The notes under the pieces: model-generated
What the model was told of the DNA's origin: nothing
Database searches by the model: none
What the model saw: only the letters and a program-made list of their open reading frames with translations
In this document: positions 9,232 to 18,009 of the stretch, piece by piece
Layout of the letters: every line of letters starts with the position of its first letter
Numbering within the stretch: the first letter of the stretch is position 1
NCBI GenBank assembly: GCA_004322215.1
Contig: SCSM01000021.1
Coordinates: 1-64,000, forward strand
Direction of reading: 5' to 3'
DNA: 64,000 nucleotides
Source of the DNA: Bacteroidota bacterium
Lineage (GTDB): Bacteria > Bacteroidota > Ignavibacteria > Kapaibacteriales > UBA2268
Made by a program: the position numbers and the translations under genes

Positions 9232-10734
9232 ATGTTTAAGAAAATTTTAATAGCAAACCGTGGCGAAATTGCTGTCAGAGTCATGAGAGCAGCAAAAGAG
9301 CTTGGTATTGATTCTGTAGCGATTTTTCATGAAGTAGACAAAGAAATGCCATTCGTACATTATGCCGATTATGCATACAAACTTGAATCCGAAACACCGA
9401 AAGCAGGTTATTTAGATATTCAGCAGATTATTGAAATTGCGAAAAAAAGCGGAGCAGAAGCAATTCATCCGGGATATGGGTTTTTATCAGAGAATGCAAA
9501 TTTTTCGCAGGCATGTGCTGACACAGGTTTGAAATTCATAGGTCCTAAGCCTCATGCAATCGAAGTGATGGGCAGCAAAACCAAGGCACGGGAATTAATG
9601 GCTGAAGCAGGTGTTCCGATCGTTCCCGGAACCAAAGAAAAGATTACTGACATTAAAAAAGCAATGGAAATTGCTAAAGAGCTTGGCTTCCCTGTTCTTT
9701 TGAAAGCCGCTTCCGGTGGCGGTGGTAAAGGGATGAGGAAAGTATTCAAACAATCCGAATTATCCGATAGCTTCGATGCAGCACAACGAGAATCTCTAAA
9801 AGCATTTGGCGATGATTCAATATATCTCGAAAAATTTATATTAAATCCGAAACATATCGAAATACAAATCATTGCGGATGAACATGGCAATTATGTTCAT
9901 CTCGGTGAAAGGGACTGCTCGATTCAGAGACGACATCAAAAGGTAATCGAAGAAGCTCCATCTACAGTCCTTACTCCTGAGTTGAGACAGCAAATGGGTG
10001 AGGTGGCTATCAATGCTGCAAAAGCTTGTGGATATGTCAATGCAGGAACGGTTGAATTCCTTTTTGATAAAAATAAAAACTTTTATTTTCTTGAAATGAA
10101 CACCCGTTTACAGGTTGAGCACCCTGTTACTGAGCTAATAACGGGAATTGACCTTGCTAAAGAACAAATTTGCATAGCTGCTGGCAAAACTCTTTCATTC
10201 AAACAAGAGGATGTAGTTTCCCGTGGTCATTCGATTGAATGCAGGATTTATGCCGAAGACCCGTTCAATAATTTTCTTCCTGATACCGGTGTAATTAAAT
10301 ATTTGCGGGAACCCGGAGGCAAAGGAGTTAGAATAGATAGTAGTGTCGAGACTGGAACAGAGATTAGTATTTATTTTGACCCTCTTCTCGCAAAGCTTGT
10401 ATCCTGGGGAAATGACAGATTGGAAGCCATCAGCCGTATGGAAAGGGCATTGAAACATTATACAATCAAAGGGGTAAAGACAACTATTCCGTTCGAGCTT
10501 GCTGTGATGAAGCATCCTGAATTCAGATACGGATATTTCGATACCGGCTTTATCGAAAATTCATTTGATTTTGAAGTATTGAGTAAAATGAAAGCTGAAA
10601 ATGATGAATTGATAGCGGCAATTGCCGCTTATGGATTTAGAATTTTCAGGAGCTCACAAGTTCCGGTAACAAATTCAAAGCCACATACAAGCAAGTGGAA
10701 GCAAGCAGAACTGATTCTGAGAAGACAAGGATAA
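9232..10734 (+). CDS. accC: Biotin carboxylase subunit of an acyl-CoA or acetyl-CoA carboxylase
   Basis: ATP-dependent carboxylation of the biotin carried by the next gene product. The 500-residue protein has the full biotin carboxylase fold: N-terminal KILIANRGEIAVRV, the ATP-grasp glycine-rich loop AASGGGGKGMR near residue 165, HIEIQIIADEHGN, RDCSIQRRHQKVIEEAPS, and the active-site segment EMNTRLQVEHPVTE. A longer frame begins with TTG at 9220, but the ATG at 9232 has GAGG upstream and begins at the conserved N-terminus. About 50 residues after the usual end are not conserved. Located 17 bases before the carrier gene. Because the carrier resembles those of propionyl-CoA/methylcrotonyl-CoA carboxylases, the symbol accC is used loosely. 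Confidence 0.9.
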   Translation: MFKKILIANRGEIAVRVMRAAKELGIDSVAIFHEVDKEMPFVHYADYAYKLESETPKAGYLDIQQIIEIAKKSGAEAIHPGYGFLSENANFSQACADTGLKFIGPKPHAIEVMGSKTKARELMAEAGVPIVPGTKEKITDIKKAMEIAKELGFPVLLKAASGGGGKGMRKVFKQSELSDSFDAAQRESLKAFGDDSIYLEKFILNPKHIEIQIIADEHGNYVHLGERDCSIQRRHQKVIEEAPSTVLTPELRQQMGEVAINAAKACGYVNAGTVEFLFDKNKNFYFLEMNTRLQVEHPVTELITGIDLAKEQICIAAGKTLSFKQEDVVSRGHSIECRIYAEDPFNNFLPDTGVIKYLREPGGKGVRIDSSVETGTEISIYFDPLLAKLVSWGNDRLEAISRMERALKHYTIKGVKTTIPFELAVMKHPEFRYGYFDTGFIENSFDFEVLSKMKAENDELIAAIAAYGFRIFRSSQVPVTNSKPHTSKWKQAELILRRQG

Positions 10735-10751
10735 ATTGTAAAAGGAATATA

Positions 10752-11270
10752 ATGGAAGACTTGGTTTTAAAAATAGAAAATAAAGAATATTATACTCAGT
10801 ATGATAAAAATGATTACTCAAACATTAAACTTAATGGCAAACCTTTTCAGGTTGAGTTGCTGAAAAAGTATAGTGAAAACATTTTTTCTTTTGCAGTTAA
10901 TCAACGATTACTGCAGGTTGAACTTGTCGTTGATGAGAATCAGAATCTGATTGTTTCGTATGACGGGCTTTCTTATCAAATTGATATTACTAACGAAACA
11001 AAGAAAATGCTCGGAAAGTTTGTGCAGTCATCTGCTTCAGGAACCGGAAGCAGTGGTCAGATTAAAGCACCAATGCCCGGAATGGTTGTAAAAATATTAG
11101 TTGAACCCGGAACGGAAGTACATAAAGGCGACAGCTTATTAATTGTCGAAGCCATGAAAATGGAAAATGCTTTGAAATCTCCTATTCGTGGTAAAGTGAG
11201 AAACGTAATTGTAAAAGAAGGCACAGCAGTCGAAAAAGATGCTTTATTAATGGAACTCGAACCTTTTTAG
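10752..11270 (+). CDS. Biotin carboxyl carrier protein (biotin/lipoyl attachment domain)
   Basis: A 172-residue carrier whose C-terminal 70 residues are a biotinyl domain, with the modified lysine Lys136 in VEAMKMENAL. The N-terminal part (about 1-90) is a beta-rich region like that of carriers in acyl-CoA carboxylases and oxaloacetate decarboxylase. The start is the ATG at 10752; a longer frame from 10695 would overlap accC and lacks conserved sequence. It follows accC by 17 bases and surely works with it. No carboxyltransferase subunit is next to it. Its TAG stop overlaps the stop of the convergent acetyltransferase gene. Confidence 0.9.
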   Translation: MEDLVLKIENKEYYTQYDKNDYSNIKLNGKPFQVELLKKYSENIFSFAVNQRLLQVELVVDENQNLIVSYDGLSYQIDITNETKKMLGKFVQSSASGTGSSGQIKAPMPGMVVKILVEPGTEVHKGDSLLIVEAMKMENALKSPIRGKVRNVIVKEGTAVEKDALLMELEPF

Positions 11271-11896
11271 TGCAGTTTTTTTATTACCAATCTTCTTTTA
11301 CCAATTAAAGATGAAAATGTTTTTACTCCATTAAATTCAAAATCAGAATATGCTATTTCAGTAAGAATATCAAAACCGAATTTTTTCAGAAGCTGCCATG
11401 AATTATCTGCTGTGCAATCAGCAATAATATATTTGAATCCTCTTTTTATTATTTCATTTATAGCCCTTTCAGCAAGTTCAGAAGCAATTCCTTTATTCTG
11501 ATATTCAGGCAATACACCTGCCTGCATAAGTTTTGCACAATCATTTACTTTGAATTGGAATTTTTCAATTAAGGGCTTTTCCAGTTCTTCTACAAATGCA
11601 ATTTCAGGTTGAATTAATTTATATACTTCGGGATTTCCCTTTATACCTTCCACAAGCGGTTTGCAGTAATCTTCCCAAATCAGAAAACCTAATATTTTTT
11701 TATTTTTTTTAGCCACTAATATTTGATTTTGATCCAGTACTTTTTTAGTGATATGTTCAGCATAATTTCTGTACATATCATCGGGAATTTTCAGTGCCTT
11801 GTTGGTTTGTTCTGCTTTAGCAAAATAATAGGTATTAAGATTTATCAACTCGATTAAATCATCTTTTCCAGGTTTTATTATTTTAAAATTATTCAT
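11267..11896 (-). CDS. GNAT-family N-acetyltransferase
   Basis: A 209-residue protein with a GNAT acetyl-CoA-binding core in its second half: LMQAGVLPEYQNKGIASELAERAI near residues 120-145, where the Q-x-x-G-I-A segment is the pyrophosphate-binding loop, followed by FKYIIADCTADNSWQLLKKFGFD, the typical last strand-helix-strand. Substrate unknown. It ends overlapping the convergent biotin carrier gene and starts one base downstream of the stop codon of the phosphatase-like gene upstream of it, so the two minus-strand genes are probably cotranscribed. Confidence 0.82.
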   Translation of the reverse strand: MNNFKIIKPGKDDLIELINLNTYYFAKAEQTNKALKIPDDMYRNYAEHITKKVLDQNQILVAKKNKKILGFLIWEDYCKPLVEGIKGNPEVYKLIQPEIAFVEELEKPLIEKFQFKVNDCAKLMQAGVLPEYQNKGIASELAERAINEIIKRGFKYIIADCTADNSWQLLKKFGFDILTEIAYSDFEFNGVKTFSSLIGKRRLVIKKLH

Positions 11897-11897
11897 T

Positions 11898-12650
11898 TTA
11901 TTTGTTACTATTTTCGCAGGGACAAATTTTTGATTGTGTCAGTTTATCTAATTTAACATCGTCAAACGATTCAAAGTTCTTAATAAATGATTTCACATTC
12001 TCAAATCCTTTATTAACACCATCCGTATTTTCAATCCAATACTTTAATGCATGTTCATTGGAATAATTACAAAATTGCATCAATATCACGGATGAAATTA
12101 AACCGGATTGATGCCATCCGTTCCAGCAATGGAAATAAATAGGACCCTTCTCAGGGTTATTTATAACATCATTTACCAATTCAATAATTTTTCTCAATGT
12201 TTTTCTGTTTGAACCAGCCAATTTTAAATAATGCAATGTATCATTTGTTTTGGGATTTATTATTTCATGAGAAGCATCTTTATAATTTGTTGAATAAAGA
12301 TAAACAGCGGACGAAAACTCTTCAGCTGATAAGTTATTTAACCCGTCTTCAGGTAATGGATTATGATTATCTCGTTTGCAGCTTTTATGATAAAAATTAT
12401 TTGCACCCCCCCTATAGGCAATGCCATACAGGATTGTGCGCATATTTCTTGTCCCGTAAAGTGCATCAAATCCGTTTCCGAAATTATCGGTGATTTTTTC
12501 ATTAAGACACTTTGCACCATACCTGTTTTTATAATAATCAATCTTATTATCTATACTATTGAATTTTGATTGACCCGAAACAATACCAAAGAATGAAATA
12601 AGTAAGAGTATTAAAATGCTATTTCGTTTTTTTGTATATTTTATTTTCAT
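11898..12650 (-). CDS. Secreted protein-tyrosine-phosphatase-like protein with altered P-loop
   Basis: A 250-residue protein with a signal peptide (about 1-26, ending VSG before Gln27). It resembles dual-specificity phosphatases: an early LYGTRNMRTILYGIAYRGG segment and a P-loop HCWNGWHQSG at residues 174-183. In active enzymes the loop is H-C-x5-R; here the nucleophile Cys175 is present but the arginine position is Gln181. Either the protein is catalytically inactive and binds phosphate-like ligands, or the family uses another basic residue. I recall close relatives with HCWNGWHASG, so the loss may be a family trait. Probably periplasmic; substrate unknown. Confidence 0.72.
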   Translation of the reverse strand: MKIKYTKKRNSILILLLISFFGIVSGQSKFNSIDNKIDYYKNRYGAKCLNEKITDNFGNGFDALYGTRNMRTILYGIAYRGGANNFYHKSCKRDNHNPLPEDGLNNLSAEEFSSAVYLYSTNYKDASHEIINPKTNDTLHYLKLAGSNRKTLRKIIELVNDVINNPEKGPIYFHCWNGWHQSGLISSVILMQFCNYSNEHALKYWIENTDGVNKGFENVKSFIKNFESFDDVKLDKLTQSKICPCENSNK

Positions 12651-12689
12651 CTGTTTTGTTATATTAAAAATAATATCTTAATCCTATTT

Positions 12690-12730
12690 TCTTAATTATT
12701 AATTTTGAATTGTGAATTGTGAATTAAATT
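12690..12730. repeat. Short AT-rich repeat (AATTGTGAATTG type) forming the aroC 3' end
   Basis: Tandem GAATTGT units (TTGAATTGTGAATTGTGAATTA) with AATTATTAATT beside them. Related runs occur at 14983-15010, 19521-19550, 44095-44150, 55775-55805 and 56445-56475. Here it encodes the C-terminal tail and stop of aroC. Confidence 0.6.
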
Positions 12731-13684
12731 CATATCGGCTAAAGCAATTGCCACTGACGCTTCGACAATAACAGGTGTTCTCCGTGCAAAACATACATCG
12801 TGCCTTCCTTTTACCTCTAATTCTTCTACTTTGCCGGCAGCAAAATTTAAAGTACTTTGTGGTTTTCCTATACTTGACGGAGGACGGAATGTAACTCTCA
12901 GAATTAAATCATTTCCATTGGTCAGTCGTCCGCTCACACCTCCTGCATAATTCGTTTTTGTTTTTCCATCGCTGCTAATATAAACATCATTAAATTCGGA
13001 ACCTTTCATCTCAGCAGATTTAGTTCCTGCTCCAAACTCAATTGCCTTGACTCCCGGTATTGAAAATATTATATGACTAATTAAGGATTCCACACCATCA
13101 AAGAATGGCTCTCCCAAACCAACCGGAACATTTTCTGCAATACACTCGACAATACCACCGATACTGTCTTTATCTATTTCTGCCTGTTTAATCGCTTCTT
13201 CAATATTTTCCGTACCTGATGCTGAAATTAATTTTGCATTTATATTGACAGGTGCAATTATTTTTTTTGCAATTACCCCTGCGGCTATTAATGGAAGAGT
13301 TAATCTGCCTGAGAACATTCCTCCGCCACGATAATCATTGAATCCTTTATATTTTTTTGAAGCAACAAAATCAGCGTGTCCCGGTCTTGGAATATCTTTA
13401 TATTTATCATACCCTGCACTTTGTACATCCTCATTCCTGAATAAAATCATGAGCGGAGCGCCGGTTGTGAAATCATTGAATATACCTGAGACTAATTCCG
13501 GAATATCTTTTTCCTTCCTGGGAGTAGTTCCTGTCTCAATAGGATTCCTCCTTGCTATATCATACAGAAAATCATCTGCTGTTATTTTTATCCCCGGTTG
13601 ACATCCGTCAACTACAACGCCAAGTCCCTGTCCGTGTGATTCACCGAAAATGCTTATTCTGAAAATTCTTCCGAATGAATTCAT
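12692..13684 (-). CDS. aroC: Chorismate synthase
   Basis: Last shikimate step, EPSP to chorismate, FMN-dependent. The 330-residue protein shows FGESHGQGLGVVVDGCQPG at the N-terminus, the RRNPIETGTTPRKEKD loop, RPGHADF and the YRGGGMFSGRLT segment. It is about 20-30 residues shorter than many homologues. The last dozen residues (LIHNSQFKINN) are encoded by a short AT-rich intergenic repeat that also supplies the stop codon. It is the final gene of the aro operon and follows aroA by 60 bases. Confidence 0.95.
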   Translation of the reverse strand: MNSFGRIFRISIFGESHGQGLGVVVDGCQPGIKITADDFLYDIARRNPIETGTTPRKEKDIPELVSGIFNDFTTGAPLMILFRNEDVQSAGYDKYKDIPRPGHADFVASKKYKGFNDYRGGGMFSGRLTLPLIAAGVIAKKIIAPVNINAKLISASGTENIEEAIKQAEIDKDSIGGIVECIAENVPVGLGEPFFDGVESLISHIIFSIPGVKAIEFGAGTKSAEMKGSEFNDVYISSDGKTKTNYAGGVSGRLTNGNDLILRVTFRPPSSIGKPQSTLNFAAGKVEELEVKGRHDVCFARRTPVIVEASVAIALADMNLIHNSQFKINN

Positions 13685-13744
13685 TTTATACCTCGTTTTT
13701 TTTCCACTTTATCAATATAAAATTTAAAAATACATAATATAAAA

Positions 13745-14983
13745 TTATTGTGAGAGCAATTCAATATCACTCCAAAAACCCGGATAAGATTTACTCACAC
13801 ACTCTGTATTCTCTATAGTAATTGGAGCAGAGCCGTTTAATCCTGCTACAGCAAGTGCCATAGCTATTCTGTGGTCACCGTGGGAATTAACTCTCCCACC
13901 GTGGAAAGTTGCTTTTTCAATTCTCATCCTATCACCATCAAATCTTAATATTCCTCCAAGAGAAATTAATTCTTTTGCAATAATCTCAACACGGGATGAT
14001 TCTTTACCTGCAAGCCGGGATATGTCTGAAATAATTGATTCGCCTTCACAAGAGCAGGCAAGCACAGTTAGAATGGGAACCAGGTCGGGACAATCACCTG
14101 CATCAAATTCAAAAGAATTCAGTACATTTGAACTAACATTTATCGAATTATCATAATTCGTAATATCTGCACCAATATCTTTTAAAATATCAACAATTAC
14201 CTTATCACCCTGAAAAGAATAATGATTCAAATTAGTAATTGTAACCTCTCCATTAATAGCTCCTGCAACAAGAAAATTTGAAGCACAACTCCAGTCACCT
14301 TCTATATTTATTTTTGCAGAGTGATAATTCTGCCCCCCTTTTATTTTAAATAATTCGTATTTATCATTCTGAATTATTATTCCGAACTTAGATAAAGTTT
14401 CAAGTGTCAAATCAATATATGGTCTGCTTTTCAGATTTGTAACTTCAATAGTGGAATCATTCATTGCAAGGGGAAGAGAGAACAACAAACCACTTAATAA
14501 CTGAGAACTTTTAGAGCAATCAATTTTAATATTTCCACCTTTAATTGGTCCTTTTACTTTAATCGGAGGATAACCATTGTCGGTTTTACATTCAGCACCA
14601 ATTGTTTTTAAAATATTTTCAATATTTTCAGTTTTCCTTTTCAGTAGAGACTTTTCGGCTGTCAATTCAATTTCATAATTGTATAAGGAAGCAATTGCAG
14701 AAAACAATCTCAGGCAAAAAGCAGACTCAACGCAATTCAATAACGTTGAACCTTCCGGTTTTCCTCCACTGATAATTAAATCATTACTGACATATTTTAT
14801 GTCACTTCCTAATGCTTTAATTATTTCTATTGATGCTATAGCATCGTCACATTTAGAATAATTGTAAATAATAGATTCAGATTTACACAATGAAGCCCCT
14901 GCCAAAGCCCTAATTGACTGACTCTTTGATGGTGGAGCAATCATTTGTCCTGCAACTCTACTATTTCTGATTATTTTTTCCAA
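13745..14983 (-). CDS. aroA: 3-phosphoshikimate 1-carboxyvinyltransferase (EPSP synthase)
   Basis: Adds enolpyruvate from PEP to shikimate-3-phosphate. The 412-residue protein begins with the PEP/shikimate-binding APPSKSQSIRALAGASL, has GDCPDLVPILTVLA (general base Asp) near residue 297 and ends with the HGGRVNSHGDHRIAMALAVAGL motif. Length is typical. The start appears to be TTG at 14983; the next ATG (MIAPPSKS) is only 13 codons later and also possible. It lies 7 bases after the aroE-aroK fusion and is part of the same operon. Confidence 0.93.
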   Translation of the reverse strand: MEKIIRNSRVAGQMIAPPSKSQSIRALAGASLCKSESIIYNYSKCDDAIASIEIIKALGSDIKYVSNDLIISGGKPEGSTLLNCVESAFCLRLFSAIASLYNYEIELTAEKSLLKRKTENIENILKTIGAECKTDNGYPPIKVKGPIKGGNIKIDCSKSSQLLSGLLFSLPLAMNDSTIEVTNLKSRPYIDLTLETLSKFGIIIQNDKYELFKIKGGQNYHSAKINIEGDWSCASNFLVAGAINGEVTITNLNHYSFQGDKVIVDILKDIGADITNYDNSINVSSNVLNSFEFDAGDCPDLVPILTVLACSCEGESIISDISRLAGKESSRVEIIAKELISLGGILRFDGDRMRIEKATFHGGRVNSHGDHRIAMALAVAGLNGSAPITIENTECVSKSYPGFWSDIELLSQ

Positions 14984-14990
14984 TGGTTAA

Positions 14991-16304
14991 TTATGAATTA
15001 TTAATTGATTTAATCATTTTGATTTCATAAACAATACTATCAACCGGTTTGTATTGTTCACCGCTATTAGCAACAATCAAATCAGCCGACTTACAATATA
15101 AATATTTCCTCTCATTATATAGTTTCTCAATTTCAAGGTCGCTTTTTAAATTAAGCATCGGTTTACCGGTTTTGTTAATTCTTCCCAAACAAAATTTCAA
15201 TTTAGAATGAAGCCAAATAATATATCCATTTTTACTAACCAATTCAATGGAATCATCTTTGAGAAGAGTACCGCCTCCGCATGAAATTACCGTATTATTA
15301 ATTTTAGATACCCTTTCTAAAACTTCCCTTTCAACTTTTCGGAAATAATCCTCTCCTTTTTTTTGAAAAATACTATTAATACTTAGATTTTCTCTCTCCT
15401 CAATTAATTTATCAGTATCAAAATATAAGTAACCGAGTTTTTCAGAAAGCAGTTTCCCGATTGAAGTTTTCCCTGAACCTGAAAAACCTGTCAAGTATAT
15501 ATTTTTCTTGTCATACTGTGTTCGATGAAGTAATTTTTTCTTTATGTCATTTTGAACAGAGGGAAGAATCTCATTTCCTGTAAATAGTCTGAATGATTCT
15601 AATGCCTGATTGAACAGCCATTCCTCTCCTGATATTATCTTACAATTAAATTTTTTCGCTTCATTAGACATCAATGAATCAGGATATGCAGCATCCATAA
15701 AATAATCACAGTTTTCTAAATATCTATTAATATCCAGAAACGCATTTTTCGGTAAGGTAGAAATAATAAGAACAGGTTTTATGTTTTCATTACCAATTAA
15801 AGTTGTGCAATCATACCTTTTTGCTAACCACTCTGTTTTTTCTTTAGACCTACCTGTTATACATATATTAGCATTATTCCACTCCTTTGTAATACCACAA
15901 ACAGCAGCTTTCGCAGCATTTCCATAACCCACAATTAAACAATTTTTATTATCTAAATTAATCCCATTTTGTTTTAAGGTGACAACAACTCCGAATGTAT
16001 CAGTATTAAATCCGAACTTTTTCCCATCATGTAAACCAATTGTGTTGATTGCTCCTACTGCCTTAGAATCATCATCACTTTCATTCATCAGTTCGTACAT
16101 ATCTCCTTTGAATGGTGCAGTAACATTTAAACCTGAAATATTTAATTCATCAGCCATTGATAAAATCTCCCGGGGATTGTCAGATGCAATTCTAGTATAA
16201 CAAGCAGGGAGGTTCATCGAGTCAAAAAGCAAACTGTAAATTTGAGGGCTTTTACTATGCAGAATTGGTCTGCCGCAAACAGCATATATTTTATTATATA
16301 TCAT
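14991..16304 (-). CDS. aroE-aroK: Shikimate dehydrogenase-shikimate kinase fusion
   Basis: One 437-residue protein carrying two consecutive steps: NADPH reduction of 3-dehydroshikimate, then ATP phosphorylation of shikimate. AroE occupies about residues 1-262 (SKSPQIYSLLFD, NVTAPFKGD with catalytic Lys, NTDTFG with catalytic Asp, dinucleotide loop GYGNAAKAA). AroK begins about 268 with Walker A GFSGSGKTS near 275, FDTDKLIEE, FRKVEREVL and SCGGGTLLK. The lid motif reads TGKPML where R-P-L is usual. The order matches the pathway. It overlaps aroD by 11 bases and precedes aroA by 7. The last residues (KSINNS) are encoded by an AT-rich repeat. Confidence 0.92.
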   Translation of the reverse strand: MIYNKIYAVCGRPILHSKSPQIYSLLFDSMNLPACYTRIASDNPREILSMADELNISGLNVTAPFKGDMYELMNESDDDSKAVGAINTIGLHDGKKFGFNTDTFGVVVTLKQNGINLDNKNCLIVGYGNAAKAAVCGITKEWNNANICITGRSKEKTEWLAKRYDCTTLIGNENIKPVLIISTLPKNAFLDINRYLENCDYFMDAAYPDSLMSNEAKKFNCKIISGEEWLFNQALESFRLFTGNEILPSVQNDIKKKLLHRTQYDKKNIYLTGFSGSGKTSIGKLLSEKLGYLYFDTDKLIEERENLSINSIFQKKGEDYFRKVEREVLERVSKINNTVISCGGGTLLKDDSIELVSKNGYIIWLHSKLKFCLGRINKTGKPMLNLKSDLEIEKLYNERKYLYCKSADLIVANSGEQYKPVDSIVYEIKMIKSINNS

Positions 16305-16944
16305 ATTCTAATACATCCAGTATGCGTTTCATATCGAGATAATCTATCTGTCCATCTGCAGTTTTTGCTTTTCCACTATAGGAAGCATAGGTAAACGGTG
16401 CGCCAAGGAAAAGAGCCGCTATTCTGCTTATTTTACCCAATTCTCCCAAACCTATTGATATAAGTCTTCCTGAAGGTAATTCATCATACAATTTAATTAA
16501 GTTCATTAAATCATCTCTGGTATTAACTTTACATGCAATTTTGATGATGTCGCAATTTCCATTTAGTTTAAGAGCGTTTCTTTTAAGTTCATTGAAATTG
16601 GGCGTTATTTTTAAATTATGATATGAGCTGATAATTTTACATTCATTTGCCTTAGATGTATCAATAAGCTTATTTTTATAAGCAGTCACTAAATCATGTT
16701 CAATATCAATATAATCACATCCATGATTTATTGCAGAGAGTAATGATTCAAATTGTTTTTCATCGGAAATATAACCTTTTCTGCAGGTTGCAATAATATT
16801 TTTACCTGTTGTTATAATTTCAGAAACTTGTGAGTGGCTTAGTTTTCCTTCATCGAGTCTCAACTCAACAAAATCGTACTTTTTAACAACCTCAAGGCAG
16901 AAGTCAAAGTCATTTGCAAATATGCTGACACAAATTTTATCCAT
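16294..16944 (-). CDS. aroD: 3-dehydroquinate dehydratase, type I
   Basis: Dehydrates 3-dehydroquinate to 3-dehydroshikimate through a lysine imine. The 216-residue protein shows the TIM-barrel signature of the type I class: VELRLDEG near the N-terminus, a YIDIEHDL strand, the catalytic His in SSYHNLK and the Schiff-base Lys in DIIKIACKVN (about residue 137). Start ATG at 16944, 3 bases from the aroB stop, and its 3' end overlaps the aroE-aroK start by 11 bases; translation is probably coupled. Confidence 0.93.
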   Translation of the reverse strand: MDKICVSIFANDFDFCLEVVKKYDFVELRLDEGKLSHSQVSEIITTGKNIIATCRKGYISDEKQFESLLSAINHGCDYIDIEHDLVTAYKNKLIDTSKANECKIISSYHNLKITPNFNELKRNALKLNGNCDIIKIACKVNTRDDLMNLIKLYDELPSGRLISIGLGELGKISRIAALFLGAPFTYASYSGKAKTADGQIDYLDMKRILDVLEYDI

Positions 16945-16947
16945 ATT

Positions 16948-17988
16948 CTATATTAATTCCTTCAGTTCTTCAATTTTAAATTTATGAATTAAAGGAGCTC
17001 CGATTGCTTTAAGTAAAACATAATTAATATAATCAGAATTTCTTTTTTTATCTTTCATAATAAATGTCAATACATCAGTGAAATCAATATTTGTTATAGT
17101 AGGTAGGTTGATTTTATTTAAGAGTGATTTGATTCTTTCTAAATCCATATTACTAAAGAAATCCAATTTGACCGAAACTTCGGCAGATTTACAAATACCG
17201 ATTGATACTGCTTCACCATGAGACATACCTGTCTTGCTTTCAATTGCATGGGCAAAAGTATGTCCCAAATTCAATATTTGCCTTATTCCTTTATCCCACT
17301 CATCATGCTCAACGATTGACACTTTGAATTTAATTGTATCTGAAATTATTTTATTCAGAACTGATTTCTCTTTCTTATTAATTGAATCAATATTGTTTTC
17401 TAAAAATGTGAATAGTTCTTTAATGCCTGCAAGTGATGATTTGACGATTTCTGCTAAACCGCATCTGAACTCTTTGTCTTGAAGCGTACCCAGCATTTCT
17501 GAATCGCATATTACAAATTCCGGCTGATTTATTGTGCCTATGATATTTTTATATCCGAGAAAATTAACACCGTTTTTTCCACCTATTGAAGCATCAACCT
17601 GTGCTAAGAGTGAAGTAGCGACAAATCCGAAGCGAACACCTCTTAAATAAGTTGAAGCAACATACCCTGTGATGTCACATACAACACCTCCCCCGATACC
17701 AAGAATAAAACCATTCCTGTCAATATTATAATCAAAAATTTGCTTGTATATATTTTCAACGTTCTTTAGGGATTTGCTTTCCTCTCCAGGGTTAATTTCT
17801 ATTACATGATAATCAGAAAAGTAATTACCGTAAATTGCTCTGACATTCGAATCAGTAACTATCACAACATTATCAAAATAGCCATTCTGAGTGAAACTAA
17901 GGAACTCTTCCCTGAAATTTATGAATGGTAAATTTATAAAAATCTTAGTTTCGGCACTTGCAGTTTTGAGTGTGATATTCTCCATCAT
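16948..17988 (-). CDS. aroB: 3-dehydroquinate synthase
   Basis: Converts DAHP to 3-dehydroquinate using NAD and a divalent metal. The 346-residue protein has the NAD-binding PGEESKSLKNVE, GGGVVCDITGYVASTYLRG, the DASIGGKNGVNF loop and metal-site histidines in NLGHTFAHAIE and MSHGEAVSIG. Length is normal. It starts at an ATG-ATG pair at 17988 and lies 21 bases after the DAHP synthase stop within the operon. Confidence 0.95.
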   Translation of the reverse strand: MMENITLKTASAETKIFINLPFINFREEFLSFTQNGYFDNVVIVTDSNVRAIYGNYFSDYHVIEINPGEESKSLKNVENIYKQIFDYNIDRNGFILGIGGGVVCDITGYVASTYLRGVRFGFVATSLLAQVDASIGGKNGVNFLGYKNIIGTINQPEFVICDSEMLGTLQDKEFRCGLAEIVKSSLAGIKELFTFLENNIDSINKKEKSVLNKIISDTIKFKVSIVEHDEWDKGIRQILNLGHTFAHAIESKTGMSHGEAVSIGICKSAEVSVKLDFFSNMDLERIKSLLNKINLPTITNIDFTDVLTFIMKDKKRNSDYINYVLLKAIGAPLIHKFKIEELKELI

Positions 17989-18009
17989 TCACCTTCTGCA
18001 GTCAGAAAT

